Below are positions 1 through 13,498 of a stretch of 64,000 nucleotides of DNA, piece by piece. Under the pieces are notes generated by a model, which made no database searches, had not been told where the DNA came from, and was given only the letters and a program-made list of their open reading frames with translations. The stretch is taken from positions 37,687,757 to 37,751,756 of the forward strand of contig CM019217.1 of assembly GCA_009741485.1 (NCBI GenBank). Reading direction: 5' to 3'. The translations under genes and the position numbers were made by a program. The number at the start of each line of letters is the position of its first letter. Position 1 is the first letter of the stretch. The stretch is from Malurus cyaneus samueli (Eukaryota > Chordata > Aves > Passeriformes > Maluridae).

Positions 1-94
1 AACCATTGCTTCTGTTTTGCTAGTCTGTATACTTTCATGTTTACTCTGTTACACACAAATCAAGCACCCTCTCTCTTTTTTCTCTGCCTCACAG

Positions 95-174
95 ATATCA
101 ACTATAGCTTATCACAATTATCATCTCTATTTTGGTGAGATACCGACTGCCTACATCAACAAGGTTATTCCTCT
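95..174 (+). CDS. Candidate internal coding exon, gene not recognised
   Basis: Seen: a long pyrimidine tract ending TTTCTCTGCCTCACAG gives a textbook 3' splice site at 93-94, and a perfect GTAAGT donor starts at 175. The 80 bp between them is open in only one frame, beginning with the first base (ATA TCA ACT...), for 26 codons plus two bases. The other two frames contain stops. The peptide includes YHLYFGEIPTAYINKVIP, which I cannot assign to a family. Inference: this may be an internal exon of a plus-strand gene whose other exons lie outside the window or are too short to see. Twenty-six open codons are not significant alone; the splice-site quality is the main support. No start codon is expected for an internal exon. 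It could also be a non-coding exon or a chance pair of splice signals. Confidence 0.3.
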
Positions 175-3100
175 GTAAGTCACCCTGCAACCATGGAGAA
201 ACATCTTACAAGCACTAGAATTGGTCAAACTCAGAATAACTGTTATGGAGTAATCAATTACTGAAATTTTACAGCTCTTCTGAATGTCAGGAGAGTTACT
301 GAAACATCAGAGTAATAGAAAGTTTTCACTTATCCTTTTCTTCAACATTTATATGACACGCTCCTACATTTCCACAACATTGTATAGGATCAGTGTATTG
401 CTATTGATCACAGGAGTCTCGTTTACAGGACAAACCCACAACGTGCTGTTCTCCTGATCTATCCCACAAGCCCCAAAGGGCAGACAATAGTGAAATGTGG
501 AAGCAGTTCTGCAAGAAATATTACCATTAGGAAACAATGGGATATTCTTTGCGATACCATGAGGTATCATGGGACCTCTTTAAGCACAAGCTAATCTCAG
601 AATGACAAAAAAATGCCAGTTTCTTTGTAAGTCTTACAGCTATTTTGTTTTTTACCTAGTTTCACACAAAATCTTATTGCTTCATTTTTTAACAGCATAA
701 AATTTGTTATTTTTCTTCCATTTGCAACAGCATAACATTTATTATTTTTCTTTCACAAAAGGATATCTTCAAGCTCTTAATCATTTGTTGGAAAATATTT
801 TGAAAGTGGTAAGGCATATGAGTATATGTGTGTTCTAGGACTGTGTTTTATTTTTATAAATGAAACAAGGAGGTCTTCTTTATATGAATTTCAGTGATAC
901 TGAATGCAGGCAGCATATTGTCACTTCAAATTACTGTAATTCAAAGCTATTTGCAGTCTTCAATCTGAGTGCCTTTATACACTAAGCACATTACAATTGC
1001 AAGATTTTCTGCAGTATTAATGGTATTCCCCGGGGCCTTTCTAATTGTATATATCAAAGGTAAAAGTTTTCCTTAATTTGCAACACACTTTTGAGTACTG
1101 GATTAAAGCCACGACCAGTTCATGTCTATTTACAACCTATTCCAACTCACCTTTCCAATTTCTACCAGCTACTATTATAGGTTGTGGGTTATACCACACT
1201 TCTAACCTCTGTTATTTCCAGCTGTACAGGTAGGCATTGCCATAATATTTTAGTTTTTATTTCAACTGCATGGCTTGACTGACTTTCTTAGTCTGTACCC
1301 TTCATTTTACCTCTGAAAGCAAAAGGTATAAAGGGGATTTTAGGAAGGGATTAAAGTATTTAGTCTTCCAGAGAGCTTTAAAGGTAATTTATCACCTTAA
1401 CTTCATGTGAAACTCAAACATCTATAAATCTCTCACCATGTCCCAAAGCACAAATAGTGACAGGAGGCAAAATTAAAAATCACCCAAAGTACCACAAAAC
1501 ATTTTATACCAAACTGTACGTGATGTAACATCAAATATCTCATCTACTATGTTATCTGCATCAACAACTAACTTAACCAAAGTGGCACTCAAATCCAGAC
1601 TTTTCCGTAAAGAGCCTGACACACCAGTTAGTGCCAGAACTAAAATTACCATTTTCTTCAATATTATTGAGATGTACATTTGTCTTTTTTTGGACAAAAT
1701 ATTAAATTTTTACTAACTAGGTAGCAGGATTGATAAGAAAAACTCATAGCTTACTGGTTTGGCAGTTCTTGTCTTGCATGCTTGTCTTTTTCAAGTTTTC
1801 TATCTTCTTTGCAATTCCTTGTAAGAGTTTTTGTACAATCATTCTTGCAGGAACTATACTGCATCACAGTTTTTTTAAATATAAAAGACTACATTCTTGA
1901 AGCAGTGGATGAAACTCAGCCACACATTTCAAACCTCCATATGAAGAAGCTGGGATATGCACTGACAAGTAACAAACACAGTGGTAGAATTTACAGACTG
2001 GAAAACGTGGTGAACACAGGACTTGTACTGCAACAATACTGACTCCACAACCTCTCGATGTCCCTTCTAGCCCTGTTTTTCTGTTATTAAATACAGTCAC
2101 GCAGCACATACATAATTTTCTCAACGCTTCCTCATGAGACTCATTGTGGCTTGTGTTTGTGGCTGTAGCTGCTGAAAAGGTTCAAGAAAGAGATATGCAA
2201 ACTCTTAATTTTGTGCAGGATGGGTTTGCTCCATATAACAACTTCACCAATTAGCTCCAGACTTGGATCTATGCCCCTGCCAAGGGGCTGCAAGGACTTC
2301 CTGGGGACATCAAGGCAGGACAGGATTGCATGCAGACAGGTACTGATCCTGGCATCCTACATTTCTTCTCCCAGAAGAACAAAATAATAAAAAGTAGAGA
2401 TGAAAGAAATCCTAAGAGATTACACAGCCCATTTCTACATCCCAAGATGAAATAAGAGACACTCAAATCATTTCTTCCCCTAATGTTTTGTGGGGGTTTT
2501 TCCTCTTTGTCATCAATTTTCCATTTATTTCAATAACCAATGCTTCTTACTGGAAAACATTAGATTCTACATCCTGGCACATGGCACAGCTTTGCAGGCT
2601 AGAGATCGTTAATCACATACCTTTTCAGAAGAGAAGACAGGGATATTATCTGTCCACATGGTTCCACTCCATTCTTGTGCACAGTACACATGTGCAGTGC
2701 AGCACATAGATTGCAGACTGTATACAGGAGTATTAAGAGTGCTGAAAGATCGAAGACAGATGTAAAACTATACAAGCCCTTAATTACAAGATTTTTTTTT
2801 TTTCTGAGAGTCTTTGGATTATCCAAAAGCAAATAAATAAAAATAAAGTCCAAACCTTTGCGCTGTTGTCTATATCACTGTAAATCTTAGATGACTAAGG
2901 TTTAATCCACCACTGTGTGATTATTTCAATAGGTGAGGTGCTCAAGGGAGCACAAGACACCCCACCAGCTTTCTCTGGTATCTTAATATGTGAAGCATAA
3001 AAAGGCTGACAGAAAACAGCCAAGGAGCCTTCCAGAGGAATTCTGAGACATCTGAACAGTGATCATCTGAGGAGGATTTAATTTCTTCCAAAGTTTCAGT

Positions 3101-5434
3101 CTTGAAGAGAAAGAGCACAGTGGAAAACAGACAAGATACCTTTGAAAACTATTTCAAAATGCTCCTGAAGATCTAATAGCAGGAGATTTTAGCATACCAA
3201 AATGTCTAAATTTTAACTACAGATCAGTGGCTTTTTTGGAGTGGGGAGCTGCCGGTATTTGTGACTAACTTCATCATGTCAAATGGTAAGAGCTCACATG
3301 AGCCTAGGTACACACCTTTTTAAGTGCCAGCATAATCACAACTCTAAATTCTAAAAAATGCAACTAATATCACAAAAAAATAATTGATTTTGTTCATAAT
3401 TAATTTGACATTTCTTCCAGCATAGAAATAAGAACACTAGTCTTACAGCAAATGCAGCAGTCTCGGCCACTTGGGTTTTATTGTTGAACAGAATACACGC
3501 TTCCCATGAGATTTCTGATTGAGATTCATAAAGAATATGAAAAAGCTGCAACATTCAATCATTAAACTCATTTCTATATACCTTCTTTATAAACTCTTTT
3601 GTTTAAGTTCTAAGAAAAGCCAGGTTGAAGTCAGGCAAGTCACATAGCAGGACACGACTGATGATTCAGCCTCATGCATCTCAGCACATCCTCAAGTTTT
3701 GTTGCCTTTCCTCCCTCATTTTATGTTTAGATTCTAAATTGTTTGACAGGAGATCATTATTTGGTCTTTCTTGTATAGAGTGTAAAAGGGTGAAATTCTA
3801 GCTGATCATTGGAATGCCAGGAAATAGCAAATAATGAGAATAATAATATGTGATTTACTGTGGAAATCACTGTCAAGTAATTTTCAGCATATAATTCACA
3901 TTCAGTACCCCAATGCTCTTTGGCTTCTGAACAGTAGGATGTGTTTTATATTTTATTTTAAATATACTTTATTTTGTTATTTATTATTTAATGTTTGTGT
4001 ACATCCTTGAACAGCAAAACATAACAAAAAGCCAAAGTATTATTCTCAGTCTTTTATCATTACATTTTGTCATATCATTCTATATTCTATAAAGATTTGC
4101 ATACTGAAAAGACACTAAATTAATTCTTGGCTTTTTCTATATACTACTTAGTGCTTAGTGGGATGTAGCTAAATCCATGAATGCAAATATTAATATTTTC
4201 TAAAGATCTTCAGATAAGAAACAAGTCATAAAAAGAAAGTATCTGGGGACACCATTATGTGTTATGACCCTCAGACAAAGTCTGTGAACCAAAGAGCAGT
4301 TTGGGGTAGTAAAGCTGTATGACCTTTGGTCAGTCTGCTGAGAAAACTGCTGAGATGACTGAAAGGAAACAACAAAAAAAAAACTATGTGAGTTAAGAAA
4401 CCTAAAAACATAGGGAAAAAAAACCATAAGCAGGGATATGGGAATAGTTAGCACTGTGAGAACTCAAGAGTAAAAATACTGACATTAAAAGGTTTAAAAT
4501 GCTAAAGAATAATGGAGAAGCAGAAGATGGCAACTCAGCAAGATCAAGGATCAAGCTCAGTCTAAGAAGCAAAGATTATTGACCTCTCCTCACCTGAGCA
4601 GCAAGTGCTTGTCAGATATCTCATCAGATTGGTGAGTCGATAATGCTCAGTCTGGTAATATTAAATCTTACCTACAAACTCACTACTCTTTGCTGTCCAC
4701 AGTGTGTTTACCAATAAATAAATGCTCTGCACTCTCCAGTTGTTTAAATCCTGTGCTTCATGTTCACAGCAAAAAGAACAAAAGGAATAAAAATTGTCAA
4801 AGTGAATCAGATAAAGAGGTTTAAAATTTTAATTATCTTTAAAAAAGGGGCGAAAAGAAAGCAGAGGAGTGCAGGAAAGTGAGTTATGGTTGCAGTACCA
4901 TAAGCCTGGTAAGTCCTGAAGGCATTTTCATATACAACATGATGCCAGGAGCCTTTATATCCACACTGAAGGGATTATTATGAAATATGCGATCTCCTGG
5001 AGTTATTGTGCTCATTCCATAGAGAATCCATGCATAGAAATGTTCACGTGAAAAAATTATATGAACATAAGATTGACATATAAATGAGCAAGAAGAAATA
5101 GGTTTTTCATATTATAAAATAATCACACCATTGCAATCAAACTCAAAGCGTGTCCTGCATAGTACTAAGCGGAAGCTTTGTAATCAGCTTCAGCAGTAAG
5201 GTCTATATTGCCTTTGACTTGCTCAGATTCAAGCTTCAATTTCTCAAGATGAGTTCTGTGCATCAGCAAGATGCATTCCGTAAGCTGCCTTTGCCCCCAG
5301 GCTCAAGAGAACAGCAGACACTGCAGAGGACAGTCCCTTTATTGTGCTGCCCCCACCAGTGCAATCTAAACTGCACTCCTTGGCAACATCCAGCACACAC
5401 TCCTTGTGCCCTGTTCCCAGCACAAGACTGGAAA
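175..5434. other. AT-rich unique DNA, no gene recognised
   Basis: Both strands were read for repeats, homology and exon structure. Open frames are all under about 100 codons, lack recognisable domains and sit in T-rich or A-rich sequence, as expected by chance. A minus-strand splice-like pair flanks about 1151-1222, but all three frames there contain stops. No transposon remnant was recognised. Confidence 0.6.
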
Positions 5435-5455
5435 CAGTCCCCTTAGAGGGGACTG
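5435..5455. repeat. Perfect 9-bp inverted repeat with 3-base loop
   Basis: CAGTCCCCT at 5435-5443 and AGGGGACTG at 5447-5455 are exact reverse complements separated by TAG. The stem is GC-rich compared with its surroundings and lies at the end of a more GC-rich patch (about 5270-5460). No function is assigned. It is too short for a microRNA precursor and there is no sign of a transposon terminus. Confidence 0.8.
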
Positions 5456-8400
5456 ATGCTAATCATTATAATGCCTGTGCTAAATTTGTTTGCATGAGCT
5501 TTGTACTAGCTGCTGGTGTGTGATCAGAAGCCCTTCATTAGAGAAGAGCCCAAGTCTCTTTCTCTAGGGGCAACAAAAGTTTCTCATAACTTTCTGCCAC
5601 AGGAAGACACTGAGTGCACTTGAGCAAAGGGATGTCTGTCCTTTAGTACATTTCACAGGGGACAAGAGAAAAGTGAGAATTATCTTCCTGCCTTCTGTAG
5701 CGTCACCCACCTGTGAAATCTGCAACACTGGCACATAATGGTTAAAATCCTTTCACAAGAAATTCACCACTCTCTAGATTTTGGTATTTCACGCAGGTGA
5801 GTATGGAAAATCATATCACCATGTCACAGAAACAGGCATAGTCATGCAGCACAATTTCCATCCCTGTACAGTGATGTCAAAGTTATTCATGTTATTCCCT
5901 CCTCAGCTGGCTGTCAAAAGCTGTTCATCCTCTAATCCACTGCCCACTGATGGCATCCATTCAGCATTATCTCTGTAGTCATGCCAACATCTTCAAGCTT
6001 ACTGTCTTCACTTTTGGCCTTACTAGTTGAGAGTTTTCACCACAGGTAATGTGTCTGCTCCCACCATTGCTGGAATCAGACTTCACTGATTTTTAAGCAG
6101 GTGCTGACACTCTGCATAGGGGTAGGAATGATGTGCATGCTTAGCTGACCACCTCCACTGGGGAGTGAATTTCACACTATCACCTGGACACCAGAATCTT
6201 GACAGACAAATAGAACATTTTGCTCTAAGTTCATGTCAAAACAAAACTGAATTGGTGCATAGTTCTTTCCTATTTTTCAGCTGAGGGAGTATAGTCTGAA
6301 ATAACTGCAGTTTAGCTTTAGCCCAATTTGTAGCCTGTAGGGGTAGAGTGGACTTCTGACATGGTCTTCTACCTGCCTCAGTTGGAAGCTCTTTTACAAT
6401 CCAGTTTATTCAAGTTATCACTCATGGGAAGCACTAAACAATCTGGTACTAAATAATTTGTTGAACTTTTTGGTGCTTAGACTTTTATCTAATCTGTGGC
6501 ACATGAATGAGTCCCCACTGAGTATACAGCTTTTCCAACAGATAATGTTGTGAAATGGATTTTCTAAATACGAAGAGTAATGACAGTATCATACAAGATT
6601 CTGCACAATCTCTCTAAATTATAGACAACATATGTGTTCAGACACCACGCATTTTTCCACTCCTGACACAAAAACTTAATCACCTCTTTACTCAAAGAGC
6701 TAAAAGTAGATGTTTCACCTAACCAAGACAACTTTTTGCATACCTAAATAATGCACGTTATGGGCAATGGATGCAAAACTGGCCACACATAAATATCCAG
6801 TATTTTCAAACCACCAGCATTTTAATATTGGCAGAGCTGGCACTTCTAAGCAGTATTCATGTTCTAAAATATCTGGATTAATACAGTGAAAGAAAATAAC
6901 ATTTGGTTTTAAAATTCACATTGGCCCGTTCTCACCATTTCTGTAAATGTTTGCATTCCCAGCATCTCATACACATGCAAACAAATTCAGAATTGAAGCA
7001 CCACAAAATGCTTTCCTTGGAGTTGCTTGAATTTCTGCAGATTTGCTGAAAAGAGTGCAATAAATACACAAGCACTGGGGAAATATGGGCTTGACTAACA
7101 TACAGGTAAAACCTATCTCAATATGCAAAGGAAAGAAAATTGTTCTCTAAAGTACAGATGCCACTCATAACTAATACCTTTTAAATTATATCATCTTCCT
7201 CATTAATCTTACAGCATTAATCATGAACCATAACATATAATTCTAAAAATCAGTTGGCACTGATGCATCTATTAGAGCAAGAATGTGTTTCAGAATACAT
7301 ACCTGCTACAAATGTTTGCTTTTTATCAATAAAAACCAAGTTTCCAACTCTCAAACATTTTGGCATATTGTGTACGTCTTGGTTTTCAAAGATGTGAAGT
7401 ACTTTATACATCCACAATGTATGTCTGACCTATGTTAATTAATGAAATACAATCAGGAATAAGGCCAAAAAGGAGAATAAAATATAACAAAGAGCAATTA
7501 CTTTTGTACTTTTGCCATCTTTAGAAAGAAAAGAACTTGTAATCACCATATCTCTAAATATGAAGGAATCAATAGCATCATTTTCTCCTACTTGCAATAA
7601 ATTATCAGACTGTTACAAAACAATCAACAGAATGCTGATAGACATTCTGACAAAGAAGCTAAGTTTTTCAAGGCTACCTAGTCATCAGAGTACTCTGTCA
7701 TTAGAAATGGTAAAAAGATTATATTAAGAATATTAATCCCTTATGGGGGTTTGAACTCTGTGACTTTAAGATTATAACTTTTAAAAATATCTCCCCCAGT
7801 TATGTCCACATTAATTATTAGTTCTGTACTATCACAGAGATGTTTTCAAACCCTCTGCATTATTAATTAATTTTTTTTGTAGATGACAGTGCTGTTCCGG
7901 AGAGCAATTTCTACGAGGTACCTAAGTGTTTTCCTAAGTAGAAATGAACTCTTACAGATGTTCAGGTTTTATAAATAAAAGAAAGAAAGGAAGACAGCCC
8001 TTAAGTTCACTTGGGGTGAATTGCAGGATCATAACTGTCACTAGCCTGAATGCTCAAAACCAGGATAAAAACTCACAGTATGCTACTGTATTTTCAAACT
8101 GGTAAAACAGAATTTACTGTTTTACATAGAATTTCTTTTTCCTGAAATTCATTAATATTCTAGATATTCTGACCAACTGTGGTTTGCTCTTTAAGTGTCA
8201 AGTACTACAGCCTTGTAACTAAGGGAGGAAGCAGATGAATATTACACATTATGTAATATTTTTCCTTCTAAAACTGGGATCTGCTACCGCTCATTACTAC
8301 TGAATGTAACAGCTGCTCTTTTTCCAGTTGTAGGCAGAGAAAAACAGATGCCTGGTATGACAGAAATGTCTGGAAGTGTGGATGGCTGCCATTGCTCTGT

Positions 8401-11400
8401 GGTCCAGCATGGGGAAGCTGGACAATACTTGTTACTCAGAGAAGGAGAAACTTTCCCTTCCACATCCTTCCTCTGGGGAGGAAATAGCAGCAGGGAAATC
8501 TGGTCCCAGCCCTAGCATGGAAGGAACGTCTCAAAACCTGGCCAATCCTTTTACCTCAGGCAGAGACATTCAATGCTTCCTCTGTGACAGCTTTGCCCAG
8601 AGCCACCTCTGAAAAGGCAGATCTTTTCCAGGGGGCTGATTTCTGACCTCTGTGAGTTACAGACAGATAATGGGACTGTTGAAACTGAGTGTTAGGAGGG
8701 AAAATAGGATGTCTAAACTCTATAAAAGACAACTCGAAGTCAAACTAGCTGGTACAAAAGAGGCATAACTATGTTTAGTGAAGCTCTGTCAATTTACATC
8801 ACCCTAGTATAAAGTTCTTTGTGTATCCAATAAAAATGAGCAGAGTAATTTCCAAGGTTTTCAACGTTTGTTCAGATGTTGTCAAGTTTCCAGGGTAATT
8901 TTCAGTGTGATGCAATGCTTACCTCTTATTAGTAATAAAATGAATTATAATAGTTTTAATTGTCAAGTTTTCAAATGGGTAAAACAGTATTCTGTTAAGC
9001 AGAAGGGTAAGAAAATTTAATGAACTTTATTTATCAGACCCTATTTTCCAGTTCATGGGATAACCCGGAATCTTCTGACAGAACCAAACTTTTCAGGGTG
9101 AAACTGATGGAGTTTCAAAGTGCCTCCACAGATGGGTCTCTCCCATCTGCCATCAGCCTGCTTTCGAATTGGATGTGCAACCTCTCTTCATTTGCAAGCC
9201 TGAAGGCATTTTAATGTTACAGTACTTGGTAAATCTTTAAAAAAACAGCTGGGACTCCAGAAATGGAACACATTAATTCCTGACACATTTGCATATGCAA
9301 AGGCTCTAAGTATAAAAGAGTCAAAGACAGAGAGTCCATCTCCCCTGACTCAAAGCCTCAGTCAGATCATGTTTTATTGTGATATAAAAGAGCATATTTA
9401 GATATGAAGAAAAACTTGTTGCTTGAAAACCATCCAATGACATTTATTTTGCCACTTCATATGAGAAAAGGGAGAGGAACTATGGAAGAAAACCTTTTCA
9501 GCCATAAGGAGGAACTCTACCTCAACATGGATGAGAAATAAAAGTAACTCTGCCCAATATTTCTGTTTCACTTTTATGCATACCATACATCACATAAAAC
9601 TATTTAAGAACATGATTTACTGTGTACAGGGTTTCATAGTCATCATTCTTATCAGTATCTATCATGATCTAGAATCTCAGTGGTATTTGTTAAACATGAT
9701 ATTTGCAGAACAGTAAATGTAAAATTTTGTTTCAATTTGCTGCGAATTAAAGTGGAGGTTTTGTAATAACTTCATATTCTTGCTTTGCCCCAAGCTTTTC
9801 CTTCTTCTTTTCAAATTAGCAAAATTTTTACCCAAAACCTACCTATTCTTGCAAGTTCCACTTTGATCTGTAAGAATTTTCCACACTATGGACTATAAAA
9901 TGAGATAAATATTACACTGCAAAAATAATCTAGAAGTCCAGCTACCTCAGAATAAACTGTTTTCCTGTGCTTCAGCCAGTTATTCTCATGCAGAAAACTG
10001 AATGCACTGGATTTTCACCAGTGTCTAATTTACTTAGCAAAAGCTCTCTAAGCCAATTCTCACTTATGATCCCGTTTTGTAAATTCACTCTCATTTTTTT
10101 TCCTGATTCTCATAAGGAGGTCAAGGGTTTTTTGGCAACACCTCTCACCTTGCCCACACTCACCAAGATAAACACAAAAGAGCACATGTCTTGTGGCCTG
10201 TAAAATCCACATTATCCCCCTTTTTATTGTTCTACGCCTTTTCATGGCTACTTGATGCTATTATTCATAGAGAAAACCTCTGATAAAAACCCTGATATCA
10301 CACAAGTTTCTTCATGCAAGAAAATAGAGAGCAAGCCAAGACCACTGGGAATATGTAGATAATTAAATAAGTTGCTTTTCCAAACTAAATTGTAATCAAG
10401 CCACTACTGAACATCCATTTTTTCAATAGATGTAAAAAATCACTTCCCTGGTTATAAAAAAGTCTAAATGCATGAGAGAATTATTCACGATTAGGAAAAA
10501 TTAGAATTAGGAAAGAGGGTCACAAGTTTTTGCTTTCTTCCAAAAAAAGAAATTTGTGGGTTTACTGTATTTTTCCTCTGCCCTTAGAAATAGTAACCAC
10601 AATATGTCTCTTCCTGCAGTAGAAGTTCATGTGAAGGGATAAATAGGGGCCTCTCCTTAAACCTTTAATGGGATTTGTATCATATCGAGAGGGTTTTTGC
10701 TGATTGCCTTTTTTAATGTAAAATTAACAATGGGTTGCTGAAAATACAATTAATGTTGTTTTTAATTATGCAGTTCTACAGCATGAAAAACCCATGACAA
10801 AGATTTCAATAAGCTTTGTCTGTACTAGAAAGGCAGCTGTGCTGCCTAGGAAATAAGCCAAATGTAAATAAACCCTTCATGGTAATTTGACAAGGCTATA
10901 TCATCAATTTCAATACATAAAGTAATGCCATCTACTCCTCTAAAGATTCTTCATCTAAATGCATTTTATTTTGACAGTCATAATGTTTACTTACTCCATT
11001 TTTCTAATGCTTAGTATTTATATGACTCAGGGATAAGTACAGGAAAGGTCTAGGTAAAAATGAGCATGGCTTTTAAGAGAATATTCATTTTCCCATAATG
11101 ATGATTTATTTTTGAAGTTATCTTTGAAAATGCAGCTCAGGGCTCCTTTCTGCTTTGGCCATTTCCATGTCAGCTTCCCACTGTTACACATCAGCATGCC
11201 CAGACACAGGAGTATTGGGGTGACTGACAGAAGCCACTGTTCTGAAAAACATTGATTCAAGACAACAGGGAGAAACGAGGTAGGTCCAGGTAGGGAGAAA
11301 AGTGTTGAAAAAGAGACTTGTTACTCAGATTTTCATTGTAGTTGAGGCTTGAAAAGACAAATACTAATATTTTTCTTAGGAGCTAAATCTCTGCAAAAAA

Positions 11401-13448
11401 GACAAAAACAAGTAGCTCAAAACCCCTTTAAATCTATCTCCAGTTTGCCATTAGATATTTGGTGGGGGTTTTTAAAAGCATGTCTTAAGATTAGATAAGA
11501 TTTAGTGCTCTGACAGTCTTATTAGAAACCCAGTGTTCACAGAACCAGGCAGAATTACAGAATAGGAAAACAGCTTAATATTTTAAACTATTCCATCTTC
11601 ATCTGACACAATTCATTCACTTTGGAATAAATTATTTTCAGCCTGAAATTAGAAAGATTTCCAAGTTCTTTTCATCTTAACTTACTTGTTGCCAAAGCTA
11701 ATTGCAAATTTCTCATTATCTGTTAGATAGCTCTGAATTTAACTTCATGCACACCAAAAATATCTACTATGCTTTCTAAAGCAAAGGTGTTTATTTCTGA
11801 AAATGGAACTGTAAATAAAATACCCAATGTCAATCAAATTATTTCATTTTATATATAATTCATCATTACTATGAACACAAATAATTCTGGGCCTGCTCAG
11901 GTATTTTTTATTGAAGCCTTTACTTAGATTTTAAAGATTGGATCCTGTGAAATCAACAGGAATTTTGGCGGAGACGCTGTTTCAATAGCATCAATTAAAG
12001 CTTAGCTAGTAAAAATGTATATTCTAAGATCCTTTTAAAATACAAGGAACTGAGGTTGTGGCTTAAGGACAATAAAATCTTAATTACAAACAGGAAAGCC
12101 TAGTTAATAGCACTAATTAAACAGTAAACAGTTTCTATAACTTTCTAAGCATAGGTATCATTGCATGTGAGTATACACAATTTGGCCAAAAAAATGCATC
12201 ACAAGAATCAGCTGTAATTCATGTAGACAATTCAGTATAACACAGTGGGCAGTTAGTTCCTTTCTATATTGATTCCTCTTACAGTAAATTTACACTTTAA
12301 AAAATCATTTCAATTTTTCTCTTGCTTTGTCATATTCCAGTGTAATACTAGTAAAGTTGATATATAATAAATAATCAGGATTTTTTTTGCTTCTTGCTTC
12401 AGCATTCTTTTCTTCCCTAAAGATTTTTTAAATCTTTATTCACATTCTGTACAAGCCCAAAGTGCTTTGCTTTACTGCTGCAGCTACTTCACAGACAAAA
12501 CTGACAAAACAGCCACTTAAACGATTTAATTGACAACAAATTCTTATCTATGCAATCCATGAGAAGCCAAATCCTAGTCCTGAACATCCTTGAATGGAGA
12601 GGAAGTTTTTCTGCTACACTATCCCAATATTATTGGAAAGGGAAAATATGTTTCCTTTATTTTACCGAATTATTAGCTCTACAAAACTATCCTGATATTT
12701 TCCAATGCTAAGTCATACAATCTTATTGCCTTAAAACATCCTGCACAATCTTATAGCCTGAAGAATGTAGTCATCAAGTCACACATTCTTTATCTTGATC
12801 AAGAATTCTCCTTCTCTCCCATGATTCTTACCCAAACAGCCCATTATTCAGAAAAGGCTGCAATAATACAGTGGGAAATTCACCTTCAAGCACCCACTTC
12901 TGCCAGTTCAAGGCCAGAAACGGAACATGTCCATACAGCTCAGGGAATCAGGATGTGCCCATTCTGGCAGAGCTGATGTCTCACTTGGAAGTGCCCCATG
13001 GTGATCAGCACAGTGTGATGCTTACTCTGCTCTCCCAGGGATACCCAGGTACCACTGAGTGTGATCTGAGCCCCTTTGCTCACACTGTCCCACTGTGTTC
13101 TGCTCACTCTGATTGACACAGTGAATTACTGGAGTGCTAGGAGGGTAAAAACTCAGCCTATTTTGTAAAGTAACTTACAAAAGAACTGGATTAGCTTACC
13201 TCTCAGCATTCACTGAGACAAGAAGCTTCCCTCAAGCAGAGATTCAGGTTTAAGTCTTTGCTTTCATTTTGGCAAAACAAGGACTTGAATCTCTCTTCCA
13301 TTTCCCAGGTAGGTATCTTTACTCCCAGTTTACAAATTATTATGTAATGGCTCACTATCTATGCTTTTGGTTGTAGAAATTTACTCATCAAAACATGTAA
13401 AATTCTATGAAGGAGTTTTGATATAGCAAGTGTTTCATCAGGGCTTTA

Positions 13449-13498
13449 TACATGCATATATATTTATATATGTATACATATATATATGGACATTCATA
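13449..13498. repeat. TA/CA-rich imperfect simple repeat
   Basis: Alternating TA and CA/TG dinucleotides with interruptions (ATATATTTATATATG, then TACATATATATATGG), followed by spaced copies of CATTCATACA. It is a degraded microsatellite that is likely to vary in length between individuals. Confidence 0.7.

Noticed and set aside
1151..1222. Minus-strand segment between a TGTACAG acceptor and a GGAAAG|GTGAGT donor
   Set aside because: All three frames have stops within about 70 bp and there is no other support.
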